Source of the DNA: Eubacteriaceae bacterium
Lineage (GTDB): Bacteria > Bacillota > Clostridia > Eubacteriales > Anaerofustaceae
Length of the DNA stretch: 28,191 nucleotides
Direction: 5' to 3'
Assembly (NCBI GenBank): GCA_017613995.1
Contig: JAGACT010000008.1
Location: 1 to 28,191 of the forward strand
Position 1 is the first letter of the stretch. Each line of letters starts with the position of its first letter. The position numbers and the translations under genes were made by a program. This document shows positions 7,519 through 15,670 of the stretch, piece after piece. The notes below the pieces were generated by a model. That model was not told the DNA's origin and searched no databases. It saw only the letters and a program-made list of their open reading frames with translations.

Positions 7519-8352
7519 ATGTCAGTGAAAAAACTGCTGATGGGAGCCGGAGCCGCTGCGGCGGCATACATGTTTGCCGTAAGCCCGGATGCGTCCCGCA
7601 AAAAAGCTTTCCCCGCCGACCGTCTGGCCCACCGTGGCCTGCACGACGAAACGATCCCGGAGAATTCCCTTGCCGCCTTCAGGGCCGCGAAGGAAGCCGG
7701 CCTCGGGGTGGAACTTGACGTACAGTATACCCTGGATGAAAAAGTCGTTGTGTTCCATGACGAGGATCTTTTAAGGATGTGCGGTGTGGACAGAAAGGTC
7801 AGGGACATGACCTATGACGAGCTGTCGGAGCTGCGTCTTCTCGGCACGGATGAAAGGATACCCCTCTACTCAGAGGTATTGGAGGTGATGTCCCCCCTGC
7901 CGGTGCTGTGCGAGCTGAAATACTATCTCGGCGCCACGGATACACGGCTGTGTCCCGCAGTGCTCGAGCTTCTGCGGGGCTATGACGGTTGCATGTGCAT
8001 TGAGAGCTTCTCCCCTGCCATAGTCGGATGGTTCAAGAAAAACGCCCCCGACGTGTTCAGGGGACAGCTGGCCTCAGGCGACATCAAAGGACACAGGGGG
8101 CAGGACCTTATCAATATGATCCTTCTGAGGACCCTTACTGTCAACTTTATAGGCAGGCCCCATTTCATATCCTACCGATACACCGACAGCTCCCTGGGAC
8201 TTCAGGTGTGCAGACTTTTCGGCATCCAGACCTTCGGATGGGCGCCCAGGGGGACAGCACAGGTAAGAGACGCCCTGAGCAGATTCGATACCGTCATTTT
8301 CGAGAAAGGAGGCGACAGCCTTGAAGAGATCTTCCCTGAAGATACAGTTTAA
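7519..8352 (+). CDS. Glycerophosphodiester phosphodiesterase family protein
   Basis: A 277-residue GDPD-fold enzyme that would hydrolyse glycerophosphodiesters, the deacylated phospholipid headgroups, to glycerol-3-phosphate and an alcohol. The catalytic motifs are AHRGLHDETIPENSLAAF (His38, Arg39, Glu48), ELDVQ (Glu65, Asp67) and VVFHDEDL (His80). Residues 1-20 (KKLLMGAGAAAAAYMF) form a hydrophobic N-terminal stretch, so the enzyme is probably membrane-anchored or, less likely, secreted. GAGGAG is the ribosome binding site. The last 32 bases overlap the rhomboid gene in another frame. Its product, glycerol-3-phosphate, is the substrate of the nearby PlsY, a possible functional link that remains inference. 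Confidence 0.88.
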   Translation: MSVKKLLMGAGAAAAAYMFAVSPDASRKKAFPADRLAHRGLHDETIPENSLAAFRAAKEAGLGVELDVQYTLDEKVVVFHDEDLLRMCGVDRKVRDMTYDELSELRLLGTDERIPLYSEVLEVMSPLPVLCELKYYLGATDTRLCPAVLELLRGYDGCMCIESFSPAIVGWFKKNAPDVFRGQLASGDIKGHRGQDLINMILLRTLTVNFIGRPHFISYRYTDSSLGLQVCRLFGIQTFGWAPRGTAQVRDALSRFDTVIFEKGGDSLEEIFPEDTV

Positions 8353-8890
8353 TTCACCGGTGGTACTGTGGTTCGCGCTGATCTCCCTGGCAGTACTGAT
8401 ACTGGGAGAACTGACGGGAGGAGCGAGCACCTACAGATATTTCTGCACATATTCTTCCTCCTGGGGCGATCCGCTGACCTATGTGAGGCTCTTCGGACAC
8501 GTGCTGGGACACGGAAGCGTCGACCACTACATCAACAATATGATGTTCATACTCCTGCTGGGACCCATCCTGGAGGAAAAGTACGGTTCGGGGAACCTGC
8601 TGATCATGATCCTCATAACCGCCGCCGTGGAGGGCATCATCATCGACACCTTCTTTTACGGCACCGCCGTCCTCGGGGCCAGCGGCATAGTATTCATGTT
8701 CATTATCCTTTCCTCCTTCGTCAGCGTGTCGGACGGAAGCATACCCGTGACGTTCATACTCATCGCGGTGCTTTACATAGGTCGGGAAGTATACAACGGG
8801 GTGTTCATCCGCGACAATGTCTCCCAGCTGGGACATGTCATCGGAGGCATCTGCGGAGCCGTGTTCGGCTTCAAATTCTCAAAACGCTAG
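8321..8890 (+). CDS. Rhomboid family intramembrane serine protease
   Basis: A polytopic membrane protease of 189 residues, the compact six-helix size. It shows the rhomboid HxxxN element (His69, Asn73 in DHYINNMMF), the catalytic serine motif GASG (Ser121) and the catalytic histidine motif GHVIGG (His172). The start is TTG at 8321: AAAGGAGG lies eight bases upstream, no ATG fits, and translation from here gives a charged MKRSSLK start. It therefore begins inside the phosphodiesterase gene, overlapping it by 32 bases, which suggests translational coupling. The next gene encodes a single-pass surface protein, a possible substrate. Confidence 0.88.
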   Translation: MKRSSLKIQFNSPVVLWFALISLAVLILGELTGGASTYRYFCTYSSSWGDPLTYVRLFGHVLGHGSVDHYINNMMFILLLGPILEEKYGSGNLLIMILITAAVEGIIIDTFFYGTAVLGASGIVFMFIILSSFVSVSDGSIPVTFILIAVLYIGREVYNGVFIRDNVSQLGHVIGGICGAVFGFKFSKR

Positions 8891-8895
8891 TCCGC

Positions 8896-8920
8896 GGCGC
8901 AGGGGATCCCTGCGCCCTTT
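8896..8920 (+). terminator. Hairpin after the rhomboid gene, weak terminator
   Basis: GGCGCAGGG (8896-8904) pairs perfectly with CCCTGCGCC (8908-8916) around a GAT loop and is followed by only CTTTGAATAT. The short T-run predicts partial termination, which would lower expression of the downstream surface protein relative to the first three genes. A second small hairpin (8931-8953) follows. Confidence 0.5.
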
Positions 8921-8982
8921 GAATATCCTGTCCCGCAGGAGAAAACCGCGGGATATAAAAAAACATCATTTGGGAGGCATAA

Positions 8983-10164
8983 ATGAAAAAGATAATCGCG
9001 ATCATTACCGTTATCCTGCTGGTACTGGCCCTCACTGCCGGCTCTTCCTTTGCCGATGACGTGCCGGTGATAGGCCAGGACCCGCAGAACCTCAGATGGC
9101 CCGAGGGCGGGGACGCCTACTACCAGTGCAAGGTGCAGAACGATCCCGGCCATGAGAAGTACCTGTATGAATGGTACATCATCTACGAAAACGTCATCTA
9201 CAAGGCCACAGGCTACAGCGCTTCGGATCCGTGGGTCAGCCAGTGCGACCCGTCCAAAGGCATGGGAGTGGGAGGCATAGGCAACACATTCTACATCTCC
9301 GGCGTCAAAAGCGGTCTTGACGGGGCGGAGATCTACTGTATCGTAAAGACCCCCGACTACAAGTACTTCGCGGAGAGCGCCCACGCTGTGATCATGGTGG
9401 GATACCCCGACATGTTCACACCGCCCGAGATAATCGTGCCCCACATGGTTACCTGCAAGCAGGGGGATTACGTGGAACTGTACTGCGAAGCCCACTGCAC
9501 CAGCGGCAATGTCAGCGAGAAGGGGGACAACCTGTATTACCTGTGGTATGAGACTCCCTCGGGCAGGCTCTTCGACATCATCGCAGTGGACAGGGGCGCC
9601 GAGGACGAGCCGATATTCGTGCCCGACACCTCCGAGGCGGGATGGTACTACTACGTGTGCGGCGTGGAGGACCGTGCCGACGGCGTGCTCACCAACTTCA
9701 GCTACTCGTCGGTGATCACCCTGGTGGTGACGGACAAGGAGACCGTGACCGGCATAGGGATCACTCAGCTTCCGAACAAGATGGAATACAGGGACGGCGA
9801 GTCCATAGACCTTACAGGTCTGGAGGTCATGGTGACCACCAATTACGACTATATTTACCTCGATGACTCCGACGTCAAGAGCTATTCACCGAAGAGCGCC
9901 GAATACGCCCCCGGCGGGATAGTAAGGGTAACGGTGAGCTTCGAAGAGGGCGACGTCGCCTTTGACGTGGCGGTATTAAAGGACCAGAGCTCCTCCTCCG
10001 GAGGCGGCACAGGCACGAAGCCCGAGGGCGATCCCGGCGGATCATCCAAAGAGGATTCGATCCCCTGGTACATCTTCGTAATCGGCGGCATGGCCCTTGT
10101 CATCATCATACTGCTCATCATACTTCTGACTAAAAAGAAGAAGGACAAGGAGAAGGAGAAATAG
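8983..10164 (+). CDS. Secreted, membrane-anchored protein with Ig-like domains, function unknown
   Basis: A 393-residue surface protein. Residues 1-25 are a signal peptide with probable cleavage after SSFA. Two Ig-like repeats follow (about 28-140 and 150-250), each with a YxC strand, a WY core (YEWYII, YLWYETP) and a YC/YVC strand that could form a disulfide. Residues about 255-335 resemble a bacterial Ig-like group 3 domain (KMEYRDGESIDLTGLEV). A Ser/Gly/Pro linker, a transmembrane helix (about 366-388) and a lysine-rich cytoplasmic tail finish it. There is no LPxTG motif, so it is membrane-bound and not sortase-linked. GGGAGG precedes the ATG. Adhesion or ligand binding is possible but not shown. 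Confidence 0.82.
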   Translation: MKKIIAIITVILLVLALTAGSSFADDVPVIGQDPQNLRWPEGGDAYYQCKVQNDPGHEKYLYEWYIIYENVIYKATGYSASDPWVSQCDPSKGMGVGGIGNTFYISGVKSGLDGAEIYCIVKTPDYKYFAESAHAVIMVGYPDMFTPPEIIVPHMVTCKQGDYVELYCEAHCTSGNVSEKGDNLYYLWYETPSGRLFDIIAVDRGAEDEPIFVPDTSEAGWYYYVCGVEDRADGVLTNFSYSSVITLVVTDKETVTGIGITQLPNKMEYRDGESIDLTGLEVMVTTNYDYIYLDDSDVKSYSPKSAEYAPGGIVRVTVSFEEGDVAFDVAVLKDQSSSSGGGTGTKPEGDPGGSSKEDSIPWYIFVIGGMALVIIILLIILLTKKKKDKEKEK

Positions 10165-10166
10165 GC

Positions 10167-11396
10167 ATGGACGGTGAAAGACTAAGAAGCTACGCCAGGC
10201 TCATAGCCCGGAAGGGCGTGAACATCCAGCCGGGCCAGGAAGTCGTCATACAGTGTGAACCGGATCAGACCGGCTTCGTATGCCTCCTCACGGAGGAATG
10301 TTACCTGGCCGGGGCGTCCAGGGTGATCGTGGATATGGGCATGCAGGAGCTGACGAAGCTGCACGTGAAGTACCGCAGTCTGGAGAACCTCTCCGAACTG
10401 ACCGACTGGGAGGAAGCCAGGCTCATCCACTACACGAAGAGCCTGCCCTGCAGGATATATATCATGAGCGAGGATCCCGACGGCCTTAAAGACATGGACC
10501 AGGCGAAGCTGGCGGCCTCCAGACAGGCTCTGTATCCCGGGACCAAGAAATATACGGACGAACTGGAAAACCGCTATCAGTGGTGTATAGCGGCGGTGCC
10601 GGGCATCGCCTGGGCCAGGAAGATCTATCCGGACCTGAAGGACAGTGAAGCCGTCGAAGCCCTCTGGGAAGATATCCTCTGCACATCCAGAGTCACCGAA
10701 GATCCCCTGAAGGCCTGGGACGATCACGACCGGGAGCTGGAGGCAAGGTGCGCTTATCTGAACAGCCTGGACATAACGGAACTGCGCTACTCATCGTCCA
10801 ACGGCACCAGCTTCAGGGTGGGAATGATCGACGAGGCGGAATTCAGGGGCGGGGGAGAGTACTCCCTGCAGGATATATACTTCAATCCGAATATTCCCAC
10901 GGAGGAAGTGTTCATCTCCCCCAAAAGGGGCGCTGCCGAGGGCATCGTACACGCCACGAAGCCCCTTTCCTACCAGGGACAGCTTATCGAAAACTTCAGT
11001 ATCCGCTTTGAGGGAGGGCGCGCCGTCGAAGTGCACGCGGAGAAGAACCAGGAGCTTCTTGAGACCATAATCTCCATGGATGAGGGAGCGGCCTTCCTCG
11101 GGGAATGCGCCCTGGTGCCCATGGACTCCCCCATCAGCAATTCCGGGATACTGTTTTACAACACCCTCTTCGACGAGAACGCATCCTGCCACCTTGCCCT
11201 TGGAAGGGGCTTCGCGGATTCCCTGAAGGATTACTCCCGCTACAGCCTGGAGGAGGCAAGGGAGCTGGGCATAAACGATTCCATGATCCACGTGGACTTC
11301 ATGATAGGCTCCGATGATCTGGCGATAGACGCCGTGCTGAGGGACGGGAAAACTGTGAGCGTATTCCGGGGAGGGAACTGGGCATTCGATATCTGA
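10167..11396 (+). CDS. M29 family aminopeptidase (AmpS/PepS type)
   Basis: A cytosolic metallo-aminopeptidase of 409 residues that removes N-terminal amino acids from peptides. Candidate metal ligands are Glu246/247 (NIPTEEVF), Glu313 (LGECALVP), His342 (SCHLALG), His375 and Asp377 (HVDFMIGSDD), the standard M29 set. The family normally has a tyrosine seven residues after the histidine of HLALG; here that position is Phe349, which might lower or change activity. It begins two bases after the surface protein stop and its ribosome binding site lies inside that gene, so the two are co-translated. The last gene of the group. Confidence 0.88.
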   Translation: MDGERLRSYARLIARKGVNIQPGQEVVIQCEPDQTGFVCLLTEECYLAGASRVIVDMGMQELTKLHVKYRSLENLSELTDWEEARLIHYTKSLPCRIYIMSEDPDGLKDMDQAKLAASRQALYPGTKKYTDELENRYQWCIAAVPGIAWARKIYPDLKDSEAVEALWEDILCTSRVTEDPLKAWDDHDRELEARCAYLNSLDITELRYSSSNGTSFRVGMIDEAEFRGGGEYSLQDIYFNPNIPTEEVFISPKRGAAEGIVHATKPLSYQGQLIENFSIRFEGGRAVEVHAEKNQELLETIISMDEGAAFLGECALVPMDSPISNSGILFYNTLFDENASCHLALGRGFADSLKDYSRYSLEEARELGINDSMIHVDFMIGSDDLAIDAVLRDGKTVSVFRGGNWAFDI

Positions 11397-11436
11397 GGTC
11401 CCGTCAGCGGGGAGCAAAGCATAAAAAATACGAACA

Positions 11437-11464
11437 TAAAAAAGAAGTCCCAATGGGACTTCTT
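11437..11464 (-). terminator. Terminator of the ASKHA ferredoxin gene
   Basis: AAGAAGTCCC (11442-11451) pairs perfectly with GGGACTTCTT (11455-11464) around a three-base loop. On the minus strand it is followed by TTTTTTATG, a good T-run. On the plus strand, after the aminopeptidase gene, the tail CGTTATTTCC is weaker. Confidence 0.85.
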
Positions 11465-11473
11465 CGTTATTTC

Positions 11474-13402
11474 CTACGAATTCAGCTTTTCCATCACGCT
11501 GGGGAACAGCGTCTCCTCGGTGTGGGGCAAAAAGCACGCACCTACGAAATCTCCCATGTAGCTGGGCTGGTTCGAGAGCTCCACGTAGGTCATGTTGCGG
11601 GCCATCTCGAAGACCTTGTTGTAGGCCTGGGTGGAGGTCAGCATGCAGAAGGATCCGATCAGGGACGAGTTTCCGATGTACTTGTACTTCTCCAGGGGCA
11701 CGTCGGGCAGCATGCCGATCATTATGGCGTTCTCCATGTTGATGCCGCTGCCTATGCCGCCGGCCACGTACACATTCTCTATAACGTCCACTTCCAGATC
11801 CAGCATGGAGAGCATGCACCTGATGGCGGAGAAGATGGCTCCCTTGGCCCTTATGAAGTTGTCTATGTCCACTTCGCTGAGGAGCACGTCCTTGACGCTT
11901 CCCGCTTCCTCCCGGAACGCCACCACGTAGCTGCCGGTGCCGTGCTCGTCATGGACGACTCTTCTGCCTTCCCTGACGAATTTGCCCTTGCCGTTGATTA
12001 TTCCGGTGCGGAAGAGCTCCGCGATGATATCTATGATGCCGCTGCCGCAGATGCCCACGGGCTTGGTGTCCCCGATGACAGTATAGGTGGGTTCCATGGA
12101 TTCCTTGTCGATGTAGACCTTCTCGATGGCTCCGTCGGAGGCCCTCATGCCGCAGCTTATGTCTCCTCCCTCAAAGGCGGGTCCGGCGCTGCAGGCGCAG
12201 CTCATGAAGAAATCGGAGTTGCCGAACACGATCTCGCCGTTCGTTCCGAGGTCGATGAAGATAGAATACTCGGGCTTCGTCCATATGAGGCTGGCCAGGG
12301 TGCCGGCGGTGATGTCGCCGCCCACATAGCTGCCGATATTCGGGGCAATTATCACCTTTGCATTGGGATTGATGGGCACGTCGATGCTCCTGCCGAAAAG
12401 GGTCTTGTACTCGAAGAACGTCGGAACGAAGGGTTCGAGCCTTACGTTTTCCGCCGGGATGCCCAGGAACAGATGGTTCATGGTGGTGTTGGAGGCCACG
12501 CACATGCGGTATACCTGGCTGGGTTCGATGTTGATGTCCTGGCACATGTTCAGAAGCATCGGGGTGATGGTCTCGTCGCACACGGCGTCGCGGAGATGAT
12601 CTATTCCTCCGGGCTTGCCCTGCTGGATGATCCTGTTGATGACGTCGGCGCCGTAACGGATCTGTCCGTTTCCGGTGGAAGCCTTGGACTGGATCTTGCC
12701 CGTCAGGACGTCCACTATCAGTCCCGTCACGGAGGTGGTGCCGATATCCAGGGCGAAACCGTAGATCTTCTCCTCGCCCATATCCACTATGTCAAGCACG
12801 GTGAGCAGGTTCTGGAAGGTCTGGGTGACGCACTTGAATTCATATCCGTGCTCCCTCATGAACACTGGGAGCTTTATGAGCACCTCGAAGGGTATGTAGA
12901 CCCTCTTGATCCCGGTGATCTCCTTGAGGGCCCTCTCGAGCCTCTCGTTGTCGGGCATGGTATCGTCCATGGTGGGCTCGTCCAGCTTCACCGGGATCAT
13001 CTTCATGTCGGTGGAGAAAACTATCCCCGCCTGTTCTATGCCCTTCTGTATATCGTTGAACAGTTTGACTTCGGAATAGCTGGAAAGATCCGCTATCTTC
13101 ATCCTGCTCTGATAGGCGCTGGCAATGTCGGGAACGTCTATGACGCAGTCGGCGCATATCTTCGAGTTGCACGCGAGGCGGTAGCCCTCTTCCCATTCGC
13201 TCTTGGAGAGGTGCCTGGTCAGGGAGCTCTCAACGGTGCCTTCGATGACCCTTATCTTGCACTTTCCGCAGCTCACGTTGCCGGAGCAGGGTGCGTCGAT
13301 GGGGACATTGGCTTTTTTCGCCAGATCCAGGAGGATCTCACCGGGGTTGGCATCGATGACGACATCGTTCATGCCTGTCTGTTTGAATACTACTTTGTAC
13401 AT
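11474..13402 (-). CDS. Ferredoxin-ASKHA protein, RACo/RamA-type corrinoid activator family
   Basis: A 642-residue protein joining an N-terminal plant-type [2Fe-2S] ferredoxin domain (Cys39, Cys45, Cys48, Cys78 in PCSGNVSCGKC and YRLACNS) to an ASKHA ATPase-fold domain (DIGTTSVTG at 219-227, later DLGTNGEIV, CGSGIIDII and VAGGIGSG). It ends with the family tail FLPHTE. Characterised relatives use ATP to reductively reactivate the cobalt of corrinoid methyltransferases. Extra cysteines at 83 and 86 lie next to the cluster ligands. The ATG has a GGTGA ribosome binding site. No corrinoid protein or methyltransferase gene is in this window, so its partner is unknown. Confidence 0.85.
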   Translation of the reverse strand: MYKVVFKQTGMNDVVIDANPGEILLDLAKKANVPIDAPCSGNVSCGKCKIRVIEGTVESSLTRHLSKSEWEEGYRLACNSKICADCVIDVPDIASAYQSRMKIADLSSYSEVKLFNDIQKGIEQAGIVFSTDMKMIPVKLDEPTMDDTMPDNERLERALKEITGIKRVYIPFEVLIKLPVFMREHGYEFKCVTQTFQNLLTVLDIVDMGEEKIYGFALDIGTTSVTGLIVDVLTGKIQSKASTGNGQIRYGADVINRIIQQGKPGGIDHLRDAVCDETITPMLLNMCQDINIEPSQVYRMCVASNTTMNHLFLGIPAENVRLEPFVPTFFEYKTLFGRSIDVPINPNAKVIIAPNIGSYVGGDITAGTLASLIWTKPEYSIFIDLGTNGEIVFGNSDFFMSCACSAGPAFEGGDISCGMRASDGAIEKVYIDKESMEPTYTVIGDTKPVGICGSGIIDIIAELFRTGIINGKGKFVREGRRVVHDEHGTGSYVVAFREEAGSVKDVLLSEVDIDNFIRAKGAIFSAIRCMLSMLDLEVDVIENVYVAGGIGSGINMENAIMIGMLPDVPLEKYKYIGNSSLIGSFCMLTSTQAYNKVFEMARNMTYVELSNQPSYMGDFVGACFLPHTEETLFPSVMEKLNS

Positions 13403-13441
13403 AAATCACCTTTTAAAATGTATTTGTACCGAATCACGTCT

Positions 13442-13470
13442 ATTATACCCTATCGGCAGGTTTATGACAA
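13442..13470 (-). promoter_or_regulatory. Promoter of the ASKHA ferredoxin gene
   Basis: On the minus strand TTGTCA (13465-13470) and TATAAT (13442-13447) are 17 bases apart, 40 bases before the start codon. The promoter abuts the T-run of the typA terminator, so the two units are separated by a terminator-promoter pair in about 60 bases. Confidence 0.82.
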
Positions 13471-13471
13471 T

Positions 13472-13505
13472 AAAAAAAGCGGCAAGCCGCAGGGCTTTCC
13501 GCTTT
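13472..13505 (-). terminator. Terminator of typA
   Basis: On the minus strand a 12-bp stem with one mismatch (13476-13488 with 13493-13505, loop of four) is followed by seven T. It lies seven bases after the typA stop. Confidence 0.9.
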
Positions 13506-13511
13506 GTATTC

Positions 13512-15335
13512 TCACTGATTCTTCCTTGCCTGGGCCTTGAGGCGCATCTCCTTGTTGAGTATGGCCTTTCTTATCCTCAGGGATTCGGGGGTCACCTCCA
13601 GCAGCTCGTCGTCCGCCAGGAATTCCAGGCACTGTTCCAGGGAAAGGATCCTGGGGGGCACCAGCCTGAGCTTGTCGTCGTGCCCTGCGGCCCTCATGTT
13701 GGACAGCTGCTTCTGCTTGCATACGTTGACCGCCATGTCCCCGCTCTTGCGGTTCATGCCAACGACCATGCCCTCGTAGACCTTAGTGCCGGGGGAAATG
13801 AAGAGGCTTCCCCTCTCCTGGGCATTGAACAGTCCGTAGGCCACGGCCTCGCCCGTCTCAAAGGCCACCAGGGATCCGTTGACCCTGCGGGCTATCTCTC
13901 CCTTATATTTGCTGTACGAGTCGAACACGCTGGCCATGATGCCTTCTCCGCGGGTATCCGTGAGGAACTCGTTGCGGTAGCCGAACAGGCCTCTGGTGGG
14001 GATCAGGAACTCAAGCCTGGTACGGGTCCCCATGCTGTCCATCTTCGTAAGATCCGCCTTTCTGGCGGACAGCTTCTCTATGACCGAACCGACGCAGTCG
14101 CTGGGCACGTCCACCACCAGGTTCTCGATGGGTTCGCACTTCACGCCGTCGACCTCCCTGGTGATGATCCTGGGGGGCGACACCTGGAATTCGTAGCCTT
14201 CGCGGCGCATGGTCTCTATGAGTATGGAGATATGCATCTCACCCCTGCCCGCCACGTTGAAGGCTTCGGTGGAATCCGTATCGGATACCCTGAGGGACAC
14301 GTCCTTCTGGGTCTCCCGGTAGAGCCTGTCGCGGATGTTGCGGCTGGTAACGTAGGTGCCTTCCCTGCCGGCGAAGGGCGAATCGTTGACCGAGAAGGTG
14401 ACCTCCATGGTGGGAGCGCTTATCTTCACGAAGGGCAGGGGCTCCACGCTGTCCACAGCGCAGATGGTATCACCTATGGTTATGTTGTCTATTCCGGAGA
14501 GGGCCACGATGTTGCCTGCCTCCGCCTCCGTCACCGGCAGGCGGTTCAGTCCGTCGAACTGATAGAGATTCACGGCCTTGGCCTTGTGGTACTTGTCGGG
14601 CTCATGGTAGTTGCACACGGCGATCTCGCTGTTCTGCCTGAGGACGCCGGAAACGATGTTTCCGATGGCGATCCTTCCCACGTACTCATTGTAGTCCACA
14701 GAGGAGATGAGCATCCTCTGGGGGCCGTTCACATCGGCCTCGGGGGGATCGAAGTAATTCACTATCATGTCGAACAGTGGCCGAAGATCCTTTCCGGGCA
14801 CCGCCAGATCCGCGGTGCAGATGCCCTGCTTGGCGCAGGCGTAGAGCATGGGGGAATCCAGCTGCTCGTCGGTGGCGTTGAGCTCGATGAGCAGTTCCAG
14901 TATCTCGTCGATGACCTCGGATATGCGGGCGTCGGGACGGTCGATCTTGTTTATCACCACGATGACCTTGTGGCCCAGCTCCAGGGACTTGGACAGGACG
15001 AACCTCGTCTGGGGCAGAGGCCCTTCCGCAGCGTCCACCAGCAGGATGACTCCGTCCACCATCTTGAGGATACGCTCCACCTCGCCGCCGAAATCGGCGT
15101 GGCCCGGGGTATCCACGATGTTGATCTTGATGTCGCCGTACATGACGGCGGTATTCTTGGCGAGGATGGTGATGCCCCTCTCCCTTTCCAGATCATTGGA
15201 ATCCATGACCCGCTCCACTACCACCTGGTTGTCCCGGTATATGCCGCTCTGCTTGAGCATGGCGTCCACCAGGGTGGTCTTGCCGTGGTCGACATGGGCT
15301 ATTATCGCAACGTTTCTGATATGCTTTGCATCCAT
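13512..15335 (-). CDS. typA: Ribosome-associated GTPase TypA/BipA
   Basis: A translational GTPase of the elongation factor family, 607 residues, the same length as E. coli BipA. It binds the ribosome and supports 50S assembly and stress adaptation. G1 is AHVDHGKTT (13-21), G3 is DTPGH (75-79), G4 is NKIDRPDAR, followed by EF-Tu-like domain 2 and EF-G-like domains, then the BipA-specific C-terminus ending in LNKEMRLKAQARK. The frame is open to 15371, but that ATG lies at the predicted -10 element, upstream of the transcription start. The ATG at 15333-15335 matches the family start and has AAGGTG upstream. Confidence 0.95.
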   Translation of the reverse strand: MDAKHIRNVAIIAHVDHGKTTLVDAMLKQSGIYRDNQVVVERVMDSNDLERERGITILAKNTAVMYGDIKINIVDTPGHADFGGEVERILKMVDGVILLVDAAEGPLPQTRFVLSKSLELGHKVIVVINKIDRPDARISEVIDEILELLIELNATDEQLDSPMLYACAKQGICTADLAVPGKDLRPLFDMIVNYFDPPEADVNGPQRMLISSVDYNEYVGRIAIGNIVSGVLRQNSEIAVCNYHEPDKYHKAKAVNLYQFDGLNRLPVTEAEAGNIVALSGIDNITIGDTICAVDSVEPLPFVKISAPTMEVTFSVNDSPFAGREGTYVTSRNIRDRLYRETQKDVSLRVSDTDSTEAFNVAGRGEMHISILIETMRREGYEFQVSPPRIITREVDGVKCEPIENLVVDVPSDCVGSVIEKLSARKADLTKMDSMGTRTRLEFLIPTRGLFGYRNEFLTDTRGEGIMASVFDSYSKYKGEIARRVNGSLVAFETGEAVAYGLFNAQERGSLFISPGTKVYEGMVVGMNRKSGDMAVNVCKQKQLSNMRAAGHDDKLRLVPPRILSLEQCLEFLADDELLEVTPESLRIRKAILNKEMRLKAQARKNQ

Positions 15336-15369
15336 AATACAAACAACACCTTTCTTTTCACAAAGAATC

Positions 15370-15397
15370 ATTATATACGATTTTTCTTCCGGGACAA
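15370..15397 (-). promoter_or_regulatory. Promoter of typA
   Basis: On the minus strand TTGTCC (15392-15397) and TATAAT (15370-15375) are 16 bases apart. Transcription starting near 15362 excludes the upstream ATG at 15371 and supports the start at 15335. Confidence 0.75.
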
Positions 15398-15486
15398 AAT
15401 GAAAAATACAGATTTTGAGGTGTCTCCGCCCGTTTTTGAGCGCCTGTTTTCGTAAAAAGAAAGAAGGAACTCCGCCAAAAGCAGCC

Positions 15487-15600
15487 TATAATCATGGTAA
15501 AAGGACTCTGAAAGTATGTTTCAGCGGCGGTCCGCAAAAGCGCGGGCTTACGTGTAGGGAAGCAGGCCGTGAAGCCCTCAAAAATCTTGTATTTAAGCCA
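15487..15600 (+). other. Structured unassigned stretch in the typA-recF gap, possible small RNA
   Basis: The roughly 390-base gap between the typA and recF starts holds the two promoters at its ends and, in the middle, a GC-richer block with nested hairpins. CTGAAA (15508-15513) pairs with TTTCAG (15519-15524), enclosed by GGAC (15503-15506) with GTCC (15530-15533). Then GGGCTTACG (15544-15552) pairs with 15568-15577 (one bulged G). A TATAAT lies just upstream at 15487-15492, without a good -35. No terminator with a T-run and no known RNA family was recognised, so strand and function are open. Confidence 0.3.
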
Positions 15601-15641
15601 AGAAACAGGATATTTTTATTCGTCTTAAAGCCTCATTTTCC

Positions 15642-15670
15642 TTGGATAATCTGTTCGATTGTGGTATAAT
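15642..15670 (+). promoter_or_regulatory. Promoter of the recF-gyrB-gyrA-helicase operon
   Basis: TTGGAT (15642-15647) and TATAAT (15665-15670) are 17 bases apart. The predicted start near 15677 gives a leader of about 50 bases, containing a small GC hairpin (15697-15710). Confidence 0.72.

Noticed and set aside
11453..15455. Very long open frames (over 600 codons) on the plus strand opposite the ASKHA and typA genes
   Set aside because: They mirror highly biased codon use of the real minus-strand genes, have no ribosome binding sites, and their translations are rich in His, Gly and Val without any family motif.
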